DNA of 7,462 nt from Elusimicrobiota bacterium (GTDB lineage: Bacteria > CG03), in contig JAGHAG010000070.1 of assembly GCA_021161625.1 (NCBI GenBank), forward strand, positions 1-7,462. Direction: 5' to 3'. The position numbers and the translations under genes were made by a program. How positions within the stretch are numbered: the first letter of the stretch is position 1; each line of letters starts with the position of its first letter. Below the pieces are notes generated by a model that had not been told where the DNA came from, did no database searches, and saw nothing but the letters and a program-made list of their open reading frames with translations. Of this stretch, positions 1 to 4,795 are shown piece by piece.

Positions 1-1254
1 AAAAAATACACAGAGGATTTGCTTGAAGAATATAGATCATACAAACGAGCAAAATTTAAAATTGAAATAAAAGACCCTGCAAAAGAAAAAGAACTTGCAG
101 ATGAAGCCATGCAGGCAGGGGTTTATCCAATACAGTTTACAAGCATTGAGGCGGATAAATATGAAGTAAAAGAAGGATACATGGGACTTGTTTTTTACTA
201 CAAAGACAGAAAAGAGGTTATTCCTTTTATAAAGGAAACAGAAGGGCTTGAATATCTTATTTCATCAACCATAAAAAAACTTATAAATCCTGAGAATAAA
301 AAAATTGGTGTTCTTGACGAGTTTGATTGCACAACTCTTGACGATAATGACACAATAAAGGGGCAGTTTGAGGGCAGATTTACAATGGAAAAGGTAAAAC
401 TTGATAAGGATTTAGGAGATTTTTCTGCACTTCTTGTGATTTCTCCAAAAAAGAAAATTGATGAAGAAAATATGACAAAACTCAAAACCCTCATAAAGCA
501 GGTCCCGACAGCGTTTTTTATTGATAAGTTAGATGTGCCGCTTACAAGTTTTTATGCAAAAAAAGTTGAAGCAGACCTTTCAGAAATTCTTTCAGAATAT
601 GGATTAAAATTGAAAAATGGCACGGTTCTTGATTTGCAAAATCAGAGAATTGGAGTTCAGCAGAGAAGGGGATGGTTCACAATTTCAAACATCGTGGAAT
701 ACCCGCCTTTTGTTGTTGCAACAAAGTTTGCAAAAACACCCCCCACCCTCGGGATGGAAAGAGTGGTGCTTCCATTCGTAAATGCCTTTGAAGTAAAAAA
801 ATCAACGCAGTATAAAACAACAGAACTTATCTTTTCATCTCCAAAATCCTGGCTTGATACAATTACTGTTTTCAATCCTCTTCAGAGATTTATAATTCCA
901 CCAGCTCCCCCCCGTGGTCCTTTTACTTTAGGGGTTTCGGTTGTTTCAGATAAAGAGCGTCTGATTTTTGTTGGCACCTCCAGATTTATAGAACCTCAAA
1001 CCGTGCAGGACCCTGCAAATCTCACATTTTTTATGAACATAATTGACTGGCTCATACAGGACCAGGATTTGATTTCAATAAGAACAAAAGGAGTTGTATT
1101 CAGACCCCTTAAGAAAGTTTCTGCAGGGACAAAACTTTTTTTCAAATATGTAAATCTTTTTGGAAATTCTTTTGTTCTGCTTTTAATAGGAATAATTTTG
1201 TGGCGTAAAAATGCTTCAAGAAGGAAGGTGCTTCAAAAAATTTATGAAGCATAA
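1..1254 (+). CDS. GldG-like ABC transporter auxiliary protein (3' part; start lies upstream)
   Basis: The reading frame is open from base 1, so this is the C-terminal 417 residues of a longer protein; family members usually have a further N-terminal membrane helix. I recognise the GldG / ABC_transp_aux type (substrate-binding-like subunit of an ABC exporter also found in gliding machineries) from the opening DLLEEYRSY segment followed by a GVYPIQF stretch, the middle YPPFVVATKF and LPFVNAFEV segments, the GPFTLGVSVV strand, and the late FFMNIIDWL plus ISIRTKGVVFRPL motif. The C-terminus has one clear membrane helix (about FVLLLIGIILW) followed by a basic tail, so most of the protein should lie outside the membrane. 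A TTG at position 19 could be called as a start, but homologous-looking sequence continues upstream of it. The DUF4340 gene overlaps its end by 11 nt, pointing to one operon. Transported substrate unknown. Confidence 0.8.
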   Translation, partial: KKYTEDLLEEYRSYKRAKFKIEIKDPAKEKELADEAMQAGVYPIQFTSIEADKYEVKEGYMGLVFYYKDRKEVIPFIKETEGLEYLISSTIKKLINPENKKIGVLDEFDCTTLDDNDTIKGQFEGRFTMEKVKLDKDLGDFSALLVISPKKKIDEENMTKLKTLIKQVPTAFFIDKLDVPLTSFYAKKVEADLSEILSEYGLKLKNGTVLDLQNQRIGVQQRRGWFTISNIVEYPPFVVATKFAKTPPTLGMERVVLPFVNAFEVKKSTQYKTTELIFSSPKSWLDTITVFNPLQRFIIPPAPPRGPFTLGVSVVSDKERLIFVGTSRFIEPQTVQDPANLTFFMNIIDWLIQDQDLISIRTKGVVFRPLKKVSAGTKLFFKYVNLFGNSFVLLLIGIILWRKNASRRKVLQKIYEA

Positions 1255-2119
1255 AATCGCAATTTTATTTTTTGTGCTTCTGGTTTTTGCTATTATTCAT
1301 GCAATTTTACAAAAAAGACCATCTGAAATTTATCCTTTTAAAAAAATCACACAGAAGAGAACAGGAAGTATAAAAATAACAGATGAAAGCAATAAGAGAC
1401 AGACACTCCTTCAAAAAGAAGAAGATAAATGGTTTGTTTGTCAGAGCACCTCAAGAAAATTTCTTGCAAACAAAAGCAGGGTTTTAAATCTGATTGAAAA
1501 TCTTGAAAAATTGAAACTTGAAGCGGTTATTTCAACAAAACCAGAGGAACATTTTAAATATGGAGTAAGCACAGCAAATTGTGTTCTTGTAAAAATTGAT
1601 GAAAGAACCCCTGAAATTCTTATTGGAAAAACAGGTCCTGATGCACAATCCTTTTATGCAAGGTTTAAGGGCAAAGATGATGTTTATCTTGCAAGGGGTT
1701 TTGCAAAATACATCCTCACAAGGAGAGATGATTTTTACAGAGATAGAGTAATTGCAAAAATCCAGATGGATGATGTTAAAAGTTTTAAAATCAGTGATGA
1801 TAAAAAAGTTTATTCAGTTGAGAAAAGTTCTGCTGCCTGGATATTTAAAGGTCCAAAACCCAAAAATTTTGACGATATTTTAAGCAGAATTTTGAATATA
1901 AACGGATTTGGATTTGCAGATGATGAAAAATTTACAGAAAAAATTACAATTGAGATAAAGACAAAAGATGGAAGAACCCATATCTGGTATCTGGGTGAAA
2001 AAAAGCAAACCTTTTACCTTGCAAAAAGACCTGACAGGGAGGATATTTTTAAGATAACAACTGCAACAGGTGATAAAATAACAGAATTTCTTGAAGAGTA
2101 CGGAAAGAGCAAAACTTAA
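1244..2119 (+). CDS. DUF4340 domain membrane-anchored protein
   Basis: A 291-residue protein with an N-terminal signal anchor (about residues 4-21) and a soluble, probably extracytoplasmic, remainder. The body fits DUF4340: a strand-rich first repeat (FKKITQKRTGSIKI, then WFVCQST), the GPDAQSFYARFKGKDDVYL region, and the characteristic FYRDRVIAKIQMDDVKSFKI turn before a second repeat. DUF4340 proteins commonly sit directly after GldG-like genes in ABC modules and are thought to act with them; the biochemical role is unknown. I prefer ATG 1244 over the in-frame ATG at 1211 because it places the basic residues MKHK directly before the helix and because AAGGAAGG lies upstream at 1221-1228, somewhat far from the start. 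The overlap with the previous gene suggests translational coupling. Family call is firm; function is not known. Confidence 0.8.
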   Translation: MKHKIAILFFVLLVFAIIHAILQKRPSEIYPFKKITQKRTGSIKITDESNKRQTLLQKEEDKWFVCQSTSRKFLANKSRVLNLIENLEKLKLEAVISTKPEEHFKYGVSTANCVLVKIDERTPEILIGKTGPDAQSFYARFKGKDDVYLARGFAKYILTRRDDFYRDRVIAKIQMDDVKSFKISDDKKVYSVEKSSAAWIFKGPKPKNFDDILSRILNINGFGFADDEKFTEKITIEIKTKDGRTHIWYLGEKKQTFYLAKRPDREDIFKITTATGDKITEFLEEYGKSKT

Positions 2120-2122
2120 ACC

Positions 2123-2151
2123 CATCCAGCCCTTTACAAAAGGGCTGGATG
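2123..2151. repeat. 13-bp perfect hairpin after the ABC operon, possible terminator
   Basis: Arms 2123-2135 and 2139-2151 are exact reverse complements around a 3-nt loop (ACA), beginning 3 nt after the DUF4340 stop codon. Position and strength suit a transcription terminator, but no T-run follows (CCTGAAAGG instead), so a classical intrinsic terminator is not shown. Its arm core (CCAGCCC) resembles that of the next inverted repeat (CCCAGCC), so it may belong to the same repeat family. Confidence 0.55.
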
Positions 2152-2160
2152 CCTGAAAGG

Positions 2161-2301
2161 CCGCCCAGCCTTCTATGCCTATGTATTATGTGTATGTGCT
2201 AAAATATAAAAAAAGAGAAAATCGAAAGTTAAAGCAGTATGGAAGTGCTTGGCAAGGGTTAAAGAAGAGGTTAGAATTATGATGATTAGAAGGCTGGGCG
2301 G
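2161..2301. repeat. Element bounded by 14-bp perfect inverted repeats
   Basis: The arm at 2161-2174 (CCGCCCAGCCTTCT) is exactly reverse-complementary to 2288-2301, with 113 bp between. The arms are GC-rich in an AT-rich genome. The interior carries a short ORF resembling the start of a GIY-YIG nuclease. The outline is like a miniature mobile or repetitive element, but no flanking target duplication was recognised and no second copy lies in the window. Confidence 0.6.
2181..2282 (+). pseudogene. Possible GIY-YIG nuclease N-terminal remnant (33 codons)
   Basis: The ORF begins MYYVYVLKYKK, which matches the very typical start of small GIY-YIG (UPF0213/YhbQ-like) nucleases, where MYYVYVL is followed after about ten residues by Y-I-G and then by a LKRRL-type helix. 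Here a YGS and a LKKRLEL occur at roughly the right places, but the YIG motif is not intact, the spacing is off, and the frame stops after 33 residues; the complete domain needs about 80. No ribosome-binding site precedes the ATG. It sits inside the 14-bp inverted repeats. I read it as a decayed or internally deleted remnant. Because the sequence is short and lysine-rich, chance similarity of the second half cannot be excluded. Confidence 0.4.
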
Positions 2302-2332
2302 GGTTAACCCCGCCCTATCAGAGATAGGGCGG
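2296..2332. repeat. Overlapping GC-rich palindrome and hairpin with shared arms
   Basis: Positions 2296-2315 form a perfect 20-bp palindrome centred on GTTAAC. Its right half is reused: 2310-2319 (CCGCCCTATC) pairs exactly with 2323-2332 around an AGA loop. The palindrome also shares its left edge with the right arm of the 14-bp inverted repeat. CCGCCC (2161, 2310) and GGGCGG (2296, 2327) therefore alternate and can pair in mutually exclusive ways. Confidence 0.7.
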
Positions 2333-2341
2333 TCCGGAGGA

Positions 2342-2365
2342 CAGATTTTTCTAATAAAAAATCTG
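2342..2365. repeat. 9-bp hairpin upstream of the FMN/radical SAM gene
   Basis: CAGATTTTT (2342-2350) pairs with AAAAATCTG (2357-2365) around a 6-nt loop, 39 nt before the next start codon. On the + strand it lacks a following T-run. It may be the last piece of the repeat island or a leader structure; the sequence does not decide. Confidence 0.5.
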
Positions 2366-2404
2366 GGTTAAATAAACTCTTACAATTTTTTAAAATAAAG
2401 AAGC

Positions 2405-3988
2405 ATGAAATTTATAAAAAGAGGCATTATTTTTTTTATCCTTGCAGGGATAATAACAGCAGGGATATTTTTTAATAAGACAAATCCAGAAAAAAGCAAC
2501 ATTCCGCCGAAAATTTTGAAGGCACTCAAAGAAGTTTTTCCTGACTGTAATTCTTTTTCTCAAAAAAAAGAAAATTTCAGATATTTTAAAGCCTACAAAG
2601 ACAAGAAACTTTCTGGCTATGCTTTTTTAACAACAGACCTTGCCCCTGAGATAAAAGGATATGGCGGTCCAATAGAAATTCTTGTGGGGATTGATTTAAA
2701 AGCAAAAATAAAAGGGCTTAAAATCCTGAAACACAGAGAAACCCCGGAATACTTTAAAAACCCCTTTGCTTTTCTTTCTCAATTTAAAGGAAAAACTCCT
2801 GAAGATGAAATTATAGTTGGCAAAGACATAAACGCAATTACAGGTGCGACAATTTCATCCATTGCAGTTTCTAAGGCAGTGAAAAAATCTCTTTTAAAGT
2901 TTGCAGAGGAAGTTTTAAAGATGAAAAAAAAGGAAAAAATTTCTCAAAAATCACAGTCCCAAGTCCAGAAAATTCCGTTTAAGGAAGCAATGTTTTATGA
3001 AAAACTTCCGAAAAATAGAGTAAAATGCAAACTCTGTCCATGGGAATGCACCTTAAAGCCAGGGGAAAGAGGAATCTGTGGTGTTAGAATAAATCAGGAC
3101 GGCAAACTCATAACTCTTTCTTATTCAAGACCCTGCACGGTTCACCTTGACCCGATTGAAAAAAAACCTTTTTATCATTTTTTACCCGGGACATCTGCTT
3201 TTTCAATTGCAACAGCAGGATGCAACCTTGGCTGTAAGTTTTGCCAGAACTGGCAGATTTCTCAGGCAAGAGTGGAAGATTTAAAAAGTTACTATATCCC
3301 GCCAGAAGGAATAATCAAACTTGCGAAAAAAGCAAAAGCACAGACAATTGCCTTTACCTATTCTGAACCTGTTGTTTTTTACGAATATATGCTCGACATA
3401 GCAAAACTTGCAAAAAAAGAAGGCATAAAAACAGTTGTTGTTAGTGCAGGTTTTATAAACCTCAAACCTTTAAGGCATCTCTGCAAATATGTTGACGCAA
3501 TAAAAATTGATTTAAAGGCGTTTAACGAAAAATACTATGAGGATGTTGTGGAAGGAAAACTCGCTCCCGTTTTAAATGCAATAAAGACAATAAAAGAGGA
3601 AGGGGTTCATCTTGAAATTGTTTATTTAGTTGTCCCGACTTTAAATGACAACCCTGAGGAAATAAGAAAGATGGCACGCTGGTTAAAGCAAAATGTCGGT
3701 GATGAAATTCCTCTTCATTTTTCAAGATTTTATCCTCAATACAAGATGAAGGATTATCCGCCAACTCCCATCTCAACAGTTGAAAAGTTAAGAAAAATTG
3801 CGATTGAAGAGGGTTTGAAATATGTTTATGTTGGAAATGTCCCGCCCGGGCATTTAGGGGAGTCAACCTATTGTCCGAATTGCGGAAAACTCCTTATAAA
3901 AAGAACAGGTTATCAGATTCTGGAAAACAACATTATAAAAGGCAGATGTAAGTTCTGCGGAACAAAAATTTATGGAGTTTTTAAATAA
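2405..3988 (+). CDS. Membrane-anchored FMN-binding domain fused to AmmeMemoRadiSam-type radical SAM enzyme
   Basis: A 527-residue fusion. Residues 7-24 form one membrane helix. Residues about 65-165 are an FMN-binding domain of the RnfG/NqrC type (GYGGPIEILVGID, HRETPEYF) ending in TGATIS at 146-151, where Thr149 is the expected FMN attachment site. A lysine/glutamine linker (173-190) follows. Residues about 192-527 match the AmmeMemoRadiSam radical SAM enzyme: KEAMFYEKL, a Cys cluster C208/C211/C215/C225, CNLGCKFC with cluster ligands C273/C277/C280, then TFTYSEP-like, SAGF and IDLKAF motifs, and a C-terminal zinc ribbon C490/C493/C515/C518. The natural reaction of AmrS enzymes is not established. 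No Memo or AMMECR1 partner lies in the window. ATG 2405 is the first start after an in-frame stop but has no good ribosome-binding site. The fusion is directly visible; electron delivery from FMN to the radical SAM cluster is inference. Confidence 0.88.
   Translation: MKFIKRGIIFFILAGIITAGIFFNKTNPEKSNIPPKILKALKEVFPDCNSFSQKKENFRYFKAYKDKKLSGYAFLTTDLAPEIKGYGGPIEILVGIDLKAKIKGLKILKHRETPEYFKNPFAFLSQFKGKTPEDEIIVGKDINAITGATISSIAVSKAVKKSLLKFAEEVLKMKKKEKISQKSQSQVQKIPFKEAMFYEKLPKNRVKCKLCPWECTLKPGERGICGVRINQDGKLITLSYSRPCTVHLDPIEKKPFYHFLPGTSAFSIATAGCNLGCKFCQNWQISQARVEDLKSYYIPPEGIIKLAKKAKAQTIAFTYSEPVVFYEYMLDIAKLAKKEGIKTVVVSAGFINLKPLRHLCKYVDAIKIDLKAFNEKYYEDVVEGKLAPVLNAIKTIKEEGVHLEIVYLVVPTLNDNPEEIRKMARWLKQNVGDEIPLHFSRFYPQYKMKDYPPTPISTVEKLRKIAIEEGLKYVYVGNVPPGHLGESTYCPNCGKLLIKRTGYQILENNIIKGRCKFCGTKIYGVFK
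2905..2923 (+). promoter_or_regulatory. Candidate internal ribosome-binding site and ATG for a separate radical SAM protein
   Basis: AGAGGAAG at 2905-2912 lies 8 nt before an in-frame ATG at 2921, codon 173 of the fusion. Initiation there would give a 355-residue soluble protein carrying the complete radical SAM part, close to the usual length of stand-alone AmrS enzymes. The site is better than the one before the full-length start. Purine-rich stretches are common in this lysine-rich DNA, so use of the site is unproven. Confidence 0.35.
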
Positions 3989-3992
3989 AAAT

Positions 3993-4034
3993 AGAGGTCA
4001 GAGGATAGAGGATAGAGGATAGTGGAAAGAGGAC
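3993..4034. repeat. Heptamer tandem repeat, six units
   Basis: Six consecutive 7-bp units with consensus AGAGGAT: AGAGGTC, three exact AGAGGAT copies (4000-4020), AGTGGAA and AGAGGAC. It starts 5 nt after the preceding stop codon. The 7-bp period keeps no reading frame and no ORF uses it. The strand is purine-rich. Function unknown; it may be a variable-number repeat. Confidence 0.75.
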
Positions 4035-4064
4035 AGAATTAAATGACAAATGATAAACCAGTGG

Positions 4065-4149
4065 TAAGGATTAAGAATTAAGGATTAAGTGATGGAAAAG
4101 ATGAAATACTTAATTCTTAAAGTGAGCGGAGCGATGGGCTTAATCCTTA
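4065..4149. repeat. Interrupted inverted repeat with an 18-bp GC-rich insert
   Basis: The left arm 4065-4082 is built of TAAGGATTAAG and GAATTAAG. Its reverse complement occurs on the right in two pieces: CTTAATTCTTAA (4109-4120) and CTTAATCCTTA (4139-4149). Between them lie 18 bp, AGTGAGCGGAGCGATGGG, flanked on both sides by CTTAA. A second left copy TTAAGGATTAAG (4078-4089) also pairs with 4139-4150. With the heptamer repeat this fills the 171-bp gap; no gene or clear promoter was found there. Confidence 0.65.
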
Positions 4150-4159
4150 ACCCTGAAAT

Positions 4160-4795
4160 ATGTCTCTGATAAAATTTTTCATTGCGGGATTGACACTTTC
4201 TTCTGGTCCCTGTCTTTTATTCTGTGCTCCTGTAGTCCTGTCTTATGTTTTTGCAAAAGGAAGTGACTGGAGAGAAGGGTTAAAAATCAGTTTAATCTTC
4301 TCTTTTGCAAGATTGCTTGCCTGTTCGGTTCTTGGCTTTCTTGCAGTTGCCTTGTTTAAAATTGTCTTACAGATTTTTGGCGGTGAAAAAAGTTATATCC
4401 GTTTTCTTTTAGGTGTTTTTGTGGTTTTAATGGGTTTTTTTTATCTTTTAAGAAAAAATAGAGAATGCAGTGGATTTGGAAAATTTTTAACTCAAAAAAA
4501 GCACAGCATTTTTTTAATAGGTCTTTTGATTGGATTTTCACCCTGCGCACCATTTCTTGCAGTTCTTACATACATAGCAGCAACAGCAAAAAATGTATTG
4601 GAGGGTTTTTTAAGTGGATTTGCTTTTGGTCTCGGGACTGTGATTTCCCCTTTAATACCGTTAAGCATGACAGTGGGTTTCTTTTCTCAAATAGCAAGAA
4701 AAAAAGAAAAAATTTTTTATTTTTTTAAAATAGTTTCTGCACTTGTACTCATTTATTTTGGCATAAGTTTGATTTTGTTTTCAAAAAATGTCTGA
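4160..4795 (+). CDS. CcdA/DsbD-like membrane protein (thiol-redox or TauE/SafE-like transporter)
   Basis: A 211-residue protein of about six membrane helices. Two equivalent halves each carry a signature: SSGPCLLFCAP (Cys18, Cys22) in the first helix and GFSPCAPFLAVLTY (Cys129) in the fourth. Paired Pro-Cys sites at these positions are the hallmark of CcdA and the DsbD membrane domain, which carry reducing equivalents across the membrane by forming and breaking a disulfide. Cys18-Cys129 would be the redox pair here. No periplasmic or thioredoxin domain is attached, so a separate partner would be required. Related sequences are often annotated as sulfite exporter TauE/SafE or UreH-like, so transport is the alternative. 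ATG 4160 follows an in-frame TGA by one codon and is the only sensible start, although no ribosome-binding site is visible. The next gene overlaps its end by 8 nt. Confidence 0.75.
   Translation: MSLIKFFIAGLTLSSGPCLLFCAPVVLSYVFAKGSDWREGLKISLIFSFARLLACSVLGFLAVALFKIVLQIFGGEKSYIRFLLGVFVVLMGFFYLLRKNRECSGFGKFLTQKKHSIFLIGLLIGFSPCAPFLAVLTYIAATAKNVLEGFLSGFAFGLGTVISPLIPLSMTVGFFSQIARKKEKIFYFFKIVSALVLIYFGISLILFSKNV

Noticed and set aside
1211..1243. Upstream ATG at 1211 as the DUF4340 start
   Set aside because: It adds 11 residues before the signal anchor with no ribosome-binding site, while ATG 1244 gives a standard MKHK-helix start.
19..1254. TTG at position 19 as the true start of the GldG-like gene
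   Set aside because: The frame is open to base 1, the upstream codons fit the family, and the expected N-terminal membrane helix is missing, so the gene begins before the window.
2123..2365. CRISPR array or structured RNA gene in the hairpin-rich island
   Set aside because: The repeats are inverted, not regularly spaced direct repeats, and I recognise no tRNA, riboswitch or known RNA core there.
2368..2396. TTAAAT and TAAAAT with 17-bp spacing as a promoter for the FMN-radical SAM gene
   Set aside because: The -35 match is poor, transcription would start almost at the ATG, and such pairs are frequent in AT-rich DNA.
4465..4728. 87-codon + strand ORF inside the CcdA-like gene
   Set aside because: It is an out-of-frame shadow. 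The other frame has conserved membrane helices and the SPC motif, and this one has no recognisable domain.
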